A stretch of DNA of 64,000 nt from positions 2,427,746 through 2,491,745 of the forward strand of contig NZ_ARVW01000001.1 in the NCBI RefSeq assembly GCF_000384315.1, in the 5' to 3' direction. Position 1 is the stretch's first letter. Each line of letters starts with the position of its first letter. This DNA comes from Amycolatopsis nigrescens CSC17Ta-90. GTDB lineage: Bacteria > Actinomycetota > Actinomycetes > Mycobacteriales > Pseudonocardiaceae. Below the pieces are notes generated by a model, which had not been told where the DNA came from, did not search any database, and saw nothing but the letters and a program-made list of their open reading frames with translations. A program made the translations under genes and the position numbers. Shown in pieces: positions 49,183 through 57,140 of this stretch.

Positions 49183-49734
49183 TTACCAGGACGGGATTTG
49201 CGGGATCCGCGGTACCAGTGAGCTCGGCGGCGGACCGTCCGGGCCCGCCACCAGCCGGACCACCACGCCCTTGTCCGTGGCGCTCACCAGTTGCATCGCG
49301 AGCACCCCGGTCTGCGCTTCCGGTGCAGTCGGCTCACCGCCGCTGGTGCACCTCGATCCACCGCCACCGCTGTAGAACGTGAGCACGCAGCCGCCTTTGA
49401 GCTCACCGGAACCGCCGCCGCCATCCGTCTCGGTCTTGAAGCTGAGCCCGGCCGCGTCCAAGGTGACCACCGACAGCTTCGTGATCCCGCCGCCATGGCC
49501 GCCCACCGGGATGTCGGCCGGAGCGGACACCAGCACCTCGCAGTTCCCGTCCGTGCAGGCGGTGAAGTCCGTGCCGTCCGCCGCGACCGGCGCGGCACTG
49601 CTCGGCGGGGCGGCGGGAACATCCGGCGCGGCGGCATCATCAGCACCGTCAGAACCGCCGGAGCCGCACCCGGCGAGCGCCAGTGCGGCGCCCAGCATCG
49701 TGAGCATGGCCTTCGCCTGCCTGGAGTTCCGCAT
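49183..49734 (-). CDS. Putative lipoprotein
   Basis: A 183-residue lipoprotein. The signal is MRNSRQAKAMLTMLGAALAL ending in the lipobox LAGC at about residue 24, followed by a Gly/Ser/Asp-rich linker. The globular part is beta-rich with four cysteines (FTACTDGNCEVLVSAPADIP; GGCVLTFYSGGGGSRCTSGG) that could make two disulfides. ATG 49734 with AAGGGTG upstream is preferred to a start 45 bp earlier. It should be anchored to the outer face of the membrane. No family is recognised. Confidence 0.78.
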   Translation of the reverse strand: MRNSRQAKAMLTMLGAALALAGCGSGGSDGADDAAAPDVPAAPPSSAAPVAADGTDFTACTDGNCEVLVSAPADIPVGGHGGGITKLSVVTLDAAGLSFKTETDGGGGSGELKGGCVLTFYSGGGGSRCTSGGEPTAPEAQTGVLAMQLVSATDKGVVVRLVAGPDGPPPSSLVPRIPQIPSW

Positions 49735-49935
49735 CCGAGTCACCCTTTCACCACGAACGGCCAGGAGGCTAGCCAACACCGCCGGGAGGGGTCCCGGGCC
49801 GCCGTGTCCGGTTGCGGCCAGCTCCCGCGATCTTGCGCGGGCGACGGGACTCGTGTTTCATGGCTCCCGCGGATCGCGTATCGGCGGCAGGTGGACGTCG
49901 TCGGCATGGAGGCCCGCGGAGCAAGGGATCTCCTT

Positions 49936-50376
49936 GTGACCAAAGAAAAAGAGTTCGTACTCGAAGAATTCCTGGAACTGCAACGCGCGATCATCGCGGA
50001 GTTCCGGGCGAACAACGGAAAAGTGGGCGGCATGTTCGAGGGCGCGACCCTGGTGCTGCTCACCACCACCGGCGCGAAAACCGGCAAGCCCCGCACGGTG
50101 CCACTGGGCTACCTGGAGGTCGGCGGGCAGGCACTGGTTATCGCGTCGGCGGGCGGTGGTCCGGCGAATCCTGGCTGGTACCACAACATTCGCCACAACC
50201 CGATGGTCACCGTGGAGCTCGGCGCCGAGACCTACCCGGCCACCGCGGTCATCCCGCCCGCCGGGGAACGCGACCGGCTCTTCGCGCTGGCGGCCGAAGC
50301 CGCCCCCGGCTACGCGGACTACCAGGCCGGCACCACCCGCGTGCTGCCGGTCGTCACCCTGCACCGGGTGACATAG
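49936..50376 (+). CDS. Deazaflavin (F420)-dependent nitroreductase family protein
   Basis: A 146-residue split-barrel protein of the DDN/FQR family (PF04075 type): VLLTTTGAKTGKPRTVPLGY, VIASAGGGPANPGWYHNIRH, NPMVTVELGAETYPATAVIP and VLPVVTLHRV. The G-A-K-T-G-K-x-R and P-x-W-Y-H-N motifs bind the F420 tail and isoalloxazine. Related enzymes reduce quinones or nitro compounds with F420H2. GTG 49936 has AAGGGA upstream; an in-frame ATG at 49906 is open but lacks such a site. It is transcribed alone between a lipoprotein and a small unknown gene on the other strand. Confidence 0.88.
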   Translation: MTKEKEFVLEEFLELQRAIIAEFRANNGKVGGMFEGATLVLLTTTGAKTGKPRTVPLGYLEVGGQALVIASAGGGPANPGWYHNIRHNPMVTVELGAETYPATAVIPPAGERDRLFALAAEAAPGYADYQAGTTRVLPVVTLHRVT

Positions 50377-50392
50377 CCCGCGGCGGAACGGG

Positions 50393-50695
50393 TCAGGCGG
50401 AGACGCGCTGGCCGACGACCTTGGACCCGGGCAGCAGGCCGGCCTTCGAACTGCCGGTCATGCTGTCCCCGTCCACGGTCACGTCGAACTTCAGGGTCAG
50501 CTTGGCCGGTTTGGTCACCACCTGCGACCAGGTCAGCCGGTTGCCCTTGAGCACGGGGTTGTTCAGCACCACCCGCTCTGGCCCGTTCTCCGCGCTGCCC
50601 TGCAGAACGCCATCCTTTGTGGACAGTTCGAGTACGACGTCGTGCCGGCCGATCGGCGTGGCGATGGTGAGGTTCCAGGTGCCATCGACGGTCAT
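50393..50695 (-). CDS. Small hypothetical beta-rich protein
   Basis: A 100-residue soluble protein: MTVDGTWNLTIATPIGRHDV, VLELSTKDGVLQGSAENGPE, RVVLNNPVLKGNRLTWSQVV, TKPAKLTLKFDVTVDGDSMT, then GSSKAGLLPGSKVVGQRVS. The strand pattern (W-N-L, then alternating strands) resembles small lipocalin-like barrels, and similar proteins are found in actinobacteria without known function. ATG 50695 has GGAAAGGA upstream. A hairpin (50825-50846) separates it from the LAL regulator gene on the same strand. Confidence 0.7.
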   Translation of the reverse strand: MTVDGTWNLTIATPIGRHDVVLELSTKDGVLQGSAENGPERVVLNNPVLKGNRLTWSQVVTKPAKLTLKFDVTVDGDSMTGSSKAGLLPGSKVVGQRVSA

Positions 50696-50824
50696 CCGCG
50701 AGGTCCTTTCCGTTCCGGCGGGCAACGGCGCGATACCGGCCCGTGCACCACGTTCGGGCAACGGGCGACCCCTGGACAAGAGGCACCGTTCCCAACTCAC
50801 CGGTGATCCGGTCCCAGCCCAACC

Positions 50825-50846
50825 GGCAAATAGCCGACTATTTGCC
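50825..50846. terminator. Short perfect hairpin with GGCAAATAG arms
   Basis: GGCAAATAG (50825-50833), loop CCGA, and its exact complement (50838-50846), 1 bp after the LAL stop codon on the leftward strand. The arms match the outer part of the purK-purE hairpin at 16041-16095. Likely terminator of the LAL gene. Confidence 0.65.
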
Positions 50847-50847
50847 C

Positions 50848-53547
50848 TCAGGCGGCGAGGTCGAAGCGGGTGAGCTCGGCGCGGGAGGCGACGCCGAGCT
50901 TGGGGTACGCCTTGTACAGGTGGTAGCCCACGGTCCTGGGGCTGAGAAAGAGCTGTGCGCCGATGTCCCGGTTGCTCAGCCCGGTGGCGGCCAGCCGGAC
51001 CACCTGCAGCTCCTGCGGGGTGAGCCTGGCCAGCGGGTCCGGCCCGTGCTCCCGCGCGGTCCGGCTCTCCCCGGTGGCGCGCAGCTCGGTGCCGGCCCGC
51101 TCCGCCCACGGCGTAGCGCCGAGCCGCTCGAAGGTCTCCCCCGCCGAGCGGAGCCTGCCGCGGGCGTCCGTCCGGCGGCGCGCCCGGCGCAGCCATTCGC
51201 CGTAGAGCAACTCGGTGCGTGCCCGCTCGAACGGCCGCGTGCCGTCCCGGCCGTGCGCCCGGAGCGCCTCGGTGAACAGTGCGTCGGCGTCTTCGACGAG
51301 CAGCGCCTGGCAGCGCAGCGCCACCGCCTCCGCCCACGATTGTCCACTGTGGACCGACCAGTCCCGGTAGCTCGCGGTCGCCGCCTCGGCCAGGTCGCCG
51401 CGCCCGGACCGGACCGCGGCCTCCACCAGATCGGGCAGCCCGGCCGCCACCTCCAGCCCGCCGGGAACCGAGTGGTACTCCGACATCCTGCCCAGCACGG
51501 CCTCGTGCCTGCCGAGGCCGAGATCGAGCAGGCCGAGCGCGAGCCAAGCCCGTACCGCACCGGCCGGGCCGCCTTCCGCGGCCGCGTCCGCCGCCAGCTC
51601 GGCGCACCGGCGCTCGGCGCCCTCGATCGCGGCCAGCCGCGCCAGCACCCCGGACAGGCGGCCGGCGTGCTGCCGCTGCCCGATCTCCTTCGCGAGCCGC
51701 AGCCCTTCGGTGGCACCGGCCAGCGCGTCGTGCGGCCGCCCGAGGTGCAGCTCGGTCTCCGCGAGCACGGCCAGCGCGGACGGCAGCACGCCCAGCGCGC
51801 CACCCGCCCTGCCGGCCCGCACCACGCCGGCGGCCAGCTCGTGCGCGGCGAGGTCCGCACCGCGCAGCAGCTGCCAGCCCGCCACGGCGACCCGGTCCCG
51901 CGGCTCCGAAAGTCCGCCGGCCGAGGCCAGCAGTTCGCGCAGCGCGTCCAGGGCACCGGGCGCGCCGGTGCGCAGGGCGGCCAGCCGGCGAACCCGGCCG
52001 TCCTGGTCGAGGCCCAGCCGTCCCGCCTCGCGCACCGCCCGCTCGATCGCGGCCGGATCGCTTGCCGCCCAAGCGGTTTCCACCGCCGAGAAGAACATCC
52101 GGCGCGCCGTCTCCGGTGCCCGCGCCGCGGCCGGCACCGCCGCGTCGGCCAGTATCCCGTGCGCTTCTGCCGGCCGGCCCCGCTCGTCCGCGACGGCCGC
52201 TCTGATCAGCGCGACCTCGCCGAGCGCCACCGGGTCGGTGAGCAGCCCTGCGGCCTGGTCGGCCAGTGTCGCCGCCCAGTCCAGCTGCCCGGACTCGGCC
52301 GCGGCCCGCGCCGCGGCGGCCAGTCGCCTGCCACGCTCGGCGGGCCCGGTGCTGAGCGCGGCCGCCTGCTGGTAGGCCGCCGCGGCTGGGGCGGCGTGCC
52401 CGCCGTGGGCCCGGCCGTCTTCGGCGGTGCGCTCCAGCATGGCCGCGATCTCTTCGTCCGGCCCGGTGCTGCCCGCGGCCAGGTGCCAGGCACGCCGCCC
52501 GGCATCGGCCCGCTCGTCCAGCACGTCGGCGAGCGCCTGGTGCGCGGCCAGCTTCCGGTCCAGCGGCGCGCCCTGGTAGACGGCCGCCCTGATCAGCGGA
52601 TGCACGAATCCGATGCAGCCCTCGTTGAACATCAGCAGCTCGTGGTCCTGCGCGAGCTGCAGGTCCGCGGCTGACGAACCGAGCCGCTCGGCCGCCTTGA
52701 CCACGTTGCCGGTGTCGCAGGAACCGTCCGCGGCGGCGACCAGCAGCAGGTCGCGGGTGCGCTCGGGAAGTACCGCAACCCGGTCCGCGAAGGACTGCTG
52801 GATCCGGCTGTGCACGGGCAGCCCCGCCACCCCGTACGGATGGCTCGGCGTGAAGCTCTGCCGCCTCGCCACCGCCATTTCCCGCAGAGCCAGCGGGTTT
52901 CCCCTCGCCTGTTCGAGGATCTGCCGCTTCTCGTGCTGAGGCAGCCCGCCGCCGTGCACGGCGAGCACCGCCTCCGCCGCTTCAGTGTCCAAACAGGACA
53001 GACGAAGCTCGGGCAGCCCGGTCGCCGGGAACGCCGGCCCGTGCGGCTCCCGGACGGCGAAGACCAGCACCACGCCCTCGGCCTCGAGCCGCCGGGCGGC
53101 GAACAGCAGCGCGTCCGTGGACGCCTGGTCGAACCAGTGCGCGTCGTCCACCAGGCAGAGCAGCGGGCGCTCCTCGGCCACGTCCGCGAGCAGGGTCAGC
53201 ACGGCGAGGCCGACCAGGAACCGGTCGCTCCCGGCGGCCGGGTCCACCACGGCCAGCCCGAGCGCGCCGCGCAAAGCCCGCGCCTGCGCCGGCGGCAACC
53301 CGTCGATCCGGTCGAAATGCCGGTTGAACAACAGGTGCAGTCCGGCGAACGGGAGCGCGACCTCCGCCTCGATCCCGGTGCCGGTCAGCACGCGCAGCCC
53401 GGTCGCCGACGCGGCCGCATGATCGAGGAGCACCGTCTTGCCGATGCCGGCCTCCCCGCGCACCACCAGCACCCCGCTACGCCCCGCCCGCGCCCCGTCG
53501 ATCAGCCGCTCCACCTCGGCCTTCTCCTCGCCCCTCCCATACAACAC
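50848..53547 (-). CDS. LAL-type (large ATP-binding LuxR) transcriptional regulator
   Basis: An 899-residue regulator. The AAA/STAND ATPase is at about 1-260 with LYGRGEEKAEVERLIDGARA, Walker A GEAGIGKTVLLDHAA and Walker B RPLLCLVDDAHWFDQ. A long helical, TPR-like middle follows (about 300-830). A LuxR helix-turn-helix is at the end: LTPQELQVVRLAATGLSNRD, FLSPRTVGYHLYKAYPKLGV. Such MalT/PikD-like proteins activate transcription on ligand binding and are common in secondary-metabolite and sugar loci. No biosynthetic cluster is in the window, so the target is open. It is preceded by a 21-bp tandem repeat. Confidence 0.92.
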   Translation of the reverse strand: MLYGRGEEKAEVERLIDGARAGRSGVLVVRGEAGIGKTVLLDHAAASATGLRVLTGTGIEAEVALPFAGLHLLFNRHFDRIDGLPPAQARALRGALGLAVVDPAAGSDRFLVGLAVLTLLADVAEERPLLCLVDDAHWFDQASTDALLFAARRLEAEGVVLVFAVREPHGPAFPATGLPELRLSCLDTEAAEAVLAVHGGGLPQHEKRQILEQARGNPLALREMAVARRQSFTPSHPYGVAGLPVHSRIQQSFADRVAVLPERTRDLLLVAAADGSCDTGNVVKAAERLGSSAADLQLAQDHELLMFNEGCIGFVHPLIRAAVYQGAPLDRKLAAHQALADVLDERADAGRRAWHLAAGSTGPDEEIAAMLERTAEDGRAHGGHAAPAAAAYQQAAALSTGPAERGRRLAAAARAAAESGQLDWAATLADQAAGLLTDPVALGEVALIRAAVADERGRPAEAHGILADAAVPAAARAPETARRMFFSAVETAWAASDPAAIERAVREAGRLGLDQDGRVRRLAALRTGAPGALDALRELLASAGGLSEPRDRVAVAGWQLLRGADLAAHELAAGVVRAGRAGGALGVLPSALAVLAETELHLGRPHDALAGATEGLRLAKEIGQRQHAGRLSGVLARLAAIEGAERRCAELAADAAAEGGPAGAVRAWLALGLLDLGLGRHEAVLGRMSEYHSVPGGLEVAAGLPDLVEAAVRSGRGDLAEAATASYRDWSVHSGQSWAEAVALRCQALLVEDADALFTEALRAHGRDGTRPFERARTELLYGEWLRRARRRTDARGRLRSAGETFERLGATPWAERAGTELRATGESRTAREHGPDPLARLTPQELQVVRLAATGLSNRDIGAQLFLSPRTVGYHLYKAYPKLGVASRAELTRFDLAA

Positions 53548-53564
53548 CCCCGCAGGCTACCCAC

Positions 53565-53606
53565 CGCGCGCGTGTTGGCCAGCTGCGCGCGCGTGTTGGC
53601 CAGCTG
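53565..53606. repeat. Two tandem 21-bp repeats
   Basis: CGCGCGCGTGTTGGCCAGCTG occurs twice head-to-tail (53565-53585, 53586-53606), followed by a degenerate third part with GCGCACGACCAGC. It occupies most of the 72-bp gap between the small XRE gene and the LAL gene, upstream of the latter. It may be a regulator-binding array or a dispersed intergenic repeat. Confidence 0.6.
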
Positions 53607-53619
53607 TGCGCACGACCAG

Positions 53620-53922
53620 CTAGTCCGCGACCGTGATGACCATGGCCACCCGCAGGCCCATCGTGCCGGCGTACCGCTGGAGCTGGGACACCCGTACCTC
53701 GCTGCGCACGCCCTGCTCCAGGCGGCAGATCGTGGCCGGGTCGACGCCCATTCGCCCGGCCACCTCCTTCTGGCTGAGGCCGCGCCGGTTGCGCAGCCGG
53801 ACCAGCTCGGCCATCAGCCACACGAATTCGGCGCCATTGGGCTCGGCGAGCGGCGGCCCCAGGTCAGGCCGCAGGCCGGCCACGCTCGGCTCTTCGGCGG
53901 GCGACAACGCGTCGGTGCTCAC
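53620..53922 (-). CDS. XRE family helix-turn-helix protein (100 aa)
   Basis: A 100-residue regulator. The N-terminal about 35 residues are variable; then LMAELVRLRNRRGLSQKEVA and GRMGVDPATICRLEQGVRSE form an HTH_3/Cro fold, and LQRYAGTMGLRVAMVITVA ends it. The last segment resembles the C-terminal strand of HigA-type antitoxins, but no HigB-like toxin is adjacent. GTG 53922 overlaps the upstream TGA by 4 bp. It is the last gene of a three-gene leftward operon that begins with a larger XRE protein. Confidence 0.82.
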   Translation of the reverse strand: MSTDALSPAEEPSVAGLRPDLGPPLAEPNGAEFVWLMAELVRLRNRRGLSQKEVAGRMGVDPATICRLEQGVRSEVRVSQLQRYAGTMGLRVAMVITVAD

Positions 53923-54332
53923 TGGTTGGCCACCTCGTCGCAGGCATGGCAGTCGTAGATGTGCGGAGCCCTGTCCCGGCGGCGCACCCGGTGCCAGCCG
54001 CCGCACAGCAGGTGCACGACCGTCCCGGCAGGCGGCTCGGCGTCGAGCCGCGTGCGGTGCCGCGTGCCCTTCCTGATCGGCCGGTAACCCGCCGGACGAG
54101 TGTCCACCGCGCGCCGTCCCGACCTGCTGAGCACCGCGGAAGTCGCGATGCACCGTTGGCAACGGCTCTGCGATGAGCCGATCAGGTCGTTCGTCCTGGC
54201 GTCTGCGACTTTGCCGCAGATCGCCGTGATCACCGTGCCGTCCCGGCCGTGCACCACCCTGGCCAGGTGATGGCACACCCCATCGATGTTCTGGTACTGA
54301 ATCCCGTCACCCCGCGACGCTGTGCCCATCAC
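53919..54332 (-). CDS. Cys/His-rich hypothetical protein
   Basis: A 137-residue protein: QYQNIDGVCHHLARVVHGRD, AICGKVADARTNDLI, SSQSRCQRCIATSAVLSRS, then a basic stretch, VVHLLCGGWHRVRRRDRAP and HIYDCHACDEVANQ. Two CxxC pairs (CQRC, CHAC) plus further Cys/His could bind one or two zinc ions; the basic centre suggests nucleic-acid contact. GTG 54332 or ATG 54329, with AGGAGGTG upstream. It sits between two XRE genes with a 4-bp overlap to the second. I know of no named family. Confidence 0.6.
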   Translation of the reverse strand: MMGTASRGDGIQYQNIDGVCHHLARVVHGRDGTVITAICGKVADARTNDLIGSSQSRCQRCIATSAVLSRSGRRAVDTRPAGYRPIRKGTRHRTRLDAEPPAGTVVHLLCGGWHRVRRRDRAPHIYDCHACDEVANQ

Positions 54333-54398
54333 GAGCAGTCACCTCCTGTGTCGGACGTGACGCTAAGACCGGTTCAAGCGGCAGCGGTTGACAAGTTG

Positions 54399-55640
54399 TC
54401 AACCCTTGCCGACACCGAACCGGTTCTTCAGACTGCTCAGCTCCCAGACCTTCGTGCGTGCCCTGCCATCGAGCGCGAAGAGGAGTTCGCGCGCGATGGG
54501 GTCGTGGTGCACACGCTGAGGCGCGATCCGCTCTGCCGCGTCGAGGTGGCGGACCGCGTCCCAGTCGCGAGCCCCGTCCTCTTGAGCCAGCGCGCGGGCG
54601 AGATCGTAATGCCAGGCGGCTCGCCGGTTCGGGCTGTCCAGCACGTCCAGGTTGGCGGGCTCGCGCTGGGCACGCTCATAGGCGGCGGCGCCCTGGCCGA
54701 GTTCGACCCCGATCGAAACCGTCCACGCACTGACGTTGCTGGGACCGAAATGCTGAAGTAAGCCGTTCTGCTCGCCGATCCGCGTCGCGATCGCGCGAGC
54801 TTCACGGAGATGGTCCTCGGCGGCATCCGGTCGATTCGATCGAGCCGACTCAAGCGCGGACGTGAGGTGAAGAAGGCCGTACATCTCGGCGCCGAGTGTG
54901 TCGTCCGCACCCGGATCCGCCGCCCCGGCCAGCTCTTCAGTCGCCGTGGTGAGAGTGGCCGATGCCCGCCGGCGCGCACCCATCCGCATCAGCGACAGGG
55001 CGTGGTACCAGCGGGCGAACCCCAGCAGGCGCGGATCGTCGAGACGCCGTGCCGCATCGAGTCCCCGCCGCGCGGCCTCCACCGCCAATTGCGGGTGGCC
55101 AAGATTCTTGGTGATCTCGTAGGCGACCAGACATGCCTCGACCAGCACAGCGAGGGCTTGCCGCTGCGTCCCTTCATCTCCAGTGGCCACGGTGACCTGT
55201 AGCTCCGTCAGCAAGGCCCCAAGCTCGCGTCCGGCGATCTCATATCGGGTGCGGTCACGATGCAGGTTCGCGGCACGCACCTGACGTGCCAGCTCATCCA
55301 CCGGCCTGGCCGGCTGGTCGGGAACATCGACGAGATCACAGTCGAACAGGGCCAGTTCGATCGGCGGGATGGTGCCGATGGCGGCAGCCGATGGCCCATC
55401 CGAAGGCGGATAGGGCTCGCCCGTCAGATCAACGACCGAACATCCGATCGCATCGGCGATGTCGTCCAGCAAACCGCGCCGGTCGACCGCACGCTGACCG
55501 TTCTCGATCTTCGACAGATACGACTTCGATATCCCGGCCAAACCCGCGGCGGTGTCGAGGTTCATCCCTCGGCGACGGCGAACAGTCCGGATACGGCGAC
55601 CGATCTCGGAACGCTCGAAGAGATTTCCCGTCCGTGCCAC
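54399..55640 (-). CDS. XRE family regulator with TPR-like C-terminal region
   Basis: A 413-residue protein. The N-terminal HTH is EIGRRIRTVRRRRGMNLDTA, AGLAGISKSYLSKIENGQRA, VDRRGLLDDIADAIGCS. A long helical-repeat region (about 130-400) follows: GYARWYHALSLMRMG-like (FARWYHALSLMRMGARRRAS), AEDHLREARAIATRIGEQNG and AWHYDLARALAQEDGARDWD. It resembles actinobacterial XRE-TPR regulators that respond to peptides or control development or secondary metabolism. GTG 55640 with GAGAGAGG upstream is preferred. It heads the operon with the Cys-rich and small XRE genes. Confidence 0.85.
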   Translation of the reverse strand: MARTGNLFERSEIGRRIRTVRRRRGMNLDTAAGLAGISKSYLSKIENGQRAVDRRGLLDDIADAIGCSVVDLTGEPYPPSDGPSAAAIGTIPPIELALFDCDLVDVPDQPARPVDELARQVRAANLHRDRTRYEIAGRELGALLTELQVTVATGDEGTQRQALAVLVEACLVAYEITKNLGHPQLAVEAARRGLDAARRLDDPRLLGFARWYHALSLMRMGARRRASATLTTATEELAGAADPGADDTLGAEMYGLLHLTSALESARSNRPDAAEDHLREARAIATRIGEQNGLLQHFGPSNVSAWTVSIGVELGQGAAAYERAQREPANLDVLDSPNRRAAWHYDLARALAQEDGARDWDAVRHLDAAERIAPQRVHHDPIARELLFALDGRARTKVWELSSLKNRFGVGKG

Positions 55641-55732
55641 GACAACACCTCTCTCGCAGGACTCTGCCTTCTCCACATGGCCACCGAGGAGACCGATTCA
55701 GCGTAACCGCTACCCGAACGTATGAGCAGTGC

Positions 55733-56314
55733 TCAACCGGCGTAGGGGCGGACGGCTTTGGCGTCGCGGACGGCGTGCGCCCACCAGGTGAGCTGGTCGA
55801 GCAGCGCCTTGGCGGCCGCGTTGCTCGGGTCCGGGTCGATCGGCAGGCCCTCGGCGTCGAACAGCGCGCCGGCGTTGTGGAAGCTGACCGTCTCGCGGAC
55901 GGTGATCGCGTGCACCTCGGCGAAAACCGGCCGGAGGTGCTCAACCGCACGCAGGCCACCCGCCATTCCGCCGTAGGCCACGAAACCGACCGGCTTGGCC
56001 TGCCATTCTGCGTGGTGCCAATCGATCGCGCTCTTCAGCGACGCCGGGAAGCTGTGGTTGTACTCGGGCGTGACCACCACGAACGCGTCCGCCGCGGCCA
56101 GCCGGGGCGACAGCGCCCGCACCTCGGGCCCTGGCGGGTCGCCGAATCCGCCGAGCGCGTCCGGCAGCCCCGCCTCGGCCAGGTCGATCACGTCGACCAC
56201 CAGGTCCGCGCGCTGCCCGGCCTGGCCGGCGAACCAGTTCGCCACGATCGGGCCGAAGCGTCCCTTCCGGGTGCTGCCGATGATCACGGCCAGGGTGAGC
56301 GGGTGTTCGGTCAT
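55733..56314 (-). CDS. NADPH-dependent FMN reductase family protein
   Basis: A 193-residue flavodoxin-like oxidoreductase. LAVIIGSTRKGRFGPIVANW is the FMN phosphate loop, and VVVTPEYNHSFPASLKSAID with WHHAEWQAKPVGFVAYGGMA GG-type loop (split here as VAYGGMAGG) binds the isoalloxazine. These enzymes reduce FMN, quinones, azo dyes or chromate. ATG 56314 has CAGGAG upstream. It is divergent from an ABM-domain gene, with a spaced inverted repeat in the 145-bp gap between them, so the two may share a regulator. Confidence 0.9.
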   Translation of the reverse strand: MTEHPLTLAVIIGSTRKGRFGPIVANWFAGQAGQRADLVVDVIDLAEAGLPDALGGFGDPPGPEVRALSPRLAAADAFVVVTPEYNHSFPASLKSAIDWHHAEWQAKPVGFVAYGGMAGGLRAVEHLRPVFAEVHAITVRETVSFHNAGALFDAEGLPIDPDPSNAAAKALLDQLTWWAHAVRDAKAVRPYAG

Positions 56315-56377
56315 GTCGTGCTCCTGTAGTTCGTTCGGTCGCTTCGCACCGAAGCTAGGAGCCGGCACCACCACCGG

Positions 56378-56426
56378 GCATCAGTCAGATGACCGGGTTC
56401 CGGTATTACCGTCGGCCGACTGATGC
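56378..56426. promoter_or_regulatory. Spaced 9-bp inverted repeat in a divergent promoter region
   Basis: GCATCAGTC (56378-56386) and GACTGATGC (56418-56426) are perfect complements 31 bases apart, between the FMN-reductase and monooxygenase genes. Two half-sites at about 4 helical turns suit a dimeric repressor that loops or binds cooperatively. The nearby TetR gene (57137-57751) is a candidate binder. Confidence 0.45.
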
Positions 56427-56459
56427 GAGCCGTCCCCGCGGATTCCTAACGTCGAAGGC

Positions 56460-57140
56460 ATGAAACACGTGCACACCCTCCCCGAAATCACCCGACCCGA
56501 CGCCGGCCTGGTGCTGTCCAGCGAATGGACCGTGCCGGCCGGGCGGCAGACCGACGCGATGGACGCCGCGATGACCGCCTGGGAGCACACCCCCTGGCCG
56601 GACGGCCTGCTCAGCTACACCGTGTACGCCGGCACCGACGGCACCACCCTGCTGCACTACTCGCAGTGGACTGGTGAGGACGCGGTCGACAAGTTCTCCG
56701 CCGTCGACCCGCCGGAGCGGGTCCGGGGCATCCTCGACGCGGTGCCGGGAATCGAGCGGCACGGCGTCACCCGGTACCGGCTGCACCGCAGCGGCGGCCG
56801 GCACGACCCGGCCGAACCGCCAGGGGCCATCGTGGTGGTCGGCTTCGAAACCGAGGACAGGGCCGCCGCCACCGGGCTGGTCGACCAGCTGGTGGACGGC
56901 AGGCTGGACGAGGCGCCGGACACCCCCGCGACCACCGACCTCGGCGTGCACTTCCACGTCGCCCTCGACGGCCACCGGATCCTCAACTACACCCAGTGGC
57001 CGGACGAGCAGGCGCATCAGCAGGTGGTCGACAACCTCTTGCAGGACAACGGCGCCGTGATGGGGCTGATCAACAGCTCGGCCGGAGTGCGGCCGCTCGG
57101 CTTCAAGCGGTACCTGCGGTGGCGCGGCGTCACCGGCTAA
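56460..57140 (+). CDS. Antibiotic biosynthesis monooxygenase (ABM) domain protein, two modules
   Basis: A 226-residue protein made of two dimeric alpha-beta barrel modules. The first (about 15-105) has GLVLSSEWTVPAGRQTDAMD, AMTAWEHTPWPDGLLSYTVY, then LLHYSQWTGEDAVDKFS. The second (about 120-215) has AIVVVGFETEDRAAATGLVD, VHFHVALDGHRILNYTQWPD and EQAHQQVVDNLL. HYSQW and NYTQW are the matching core strands. ABM domains act as cofactor-less oxygenases or as ligand binders. Its stop overlaps the convergent TetR gene by 4 bp; it is divergent from the FMN reductase. Confidence 0.85.
   Translation: MKHVHTLPEITRPDAGLVLSSEWTVPAGRQTDAMDAAMTAWEHTPWPDGLLSYTVYAGTDGTTLLHYSQWTGEDAVDKFSAVDPPERVRGILDAVPGIERHGVTRYRLHRSGGRHDPAEPPGAIVVVGFETEDRAAATGLVDQLVDGRLDEAPDTPATTDLGVHFHVALDGHRILNYTQWPDEQAHQQVVDNLLQDNGAVMGLINSSAGVRPLGFKRYLRWRGVTG

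Noticed and set aside
53620..53922. HigA-like antitoxin of a toxin-antitoxin pair
   Set aside because: The HTH fits, but neither neighbour resembles a RelE/HigB toxin; the operon context is regulatory.
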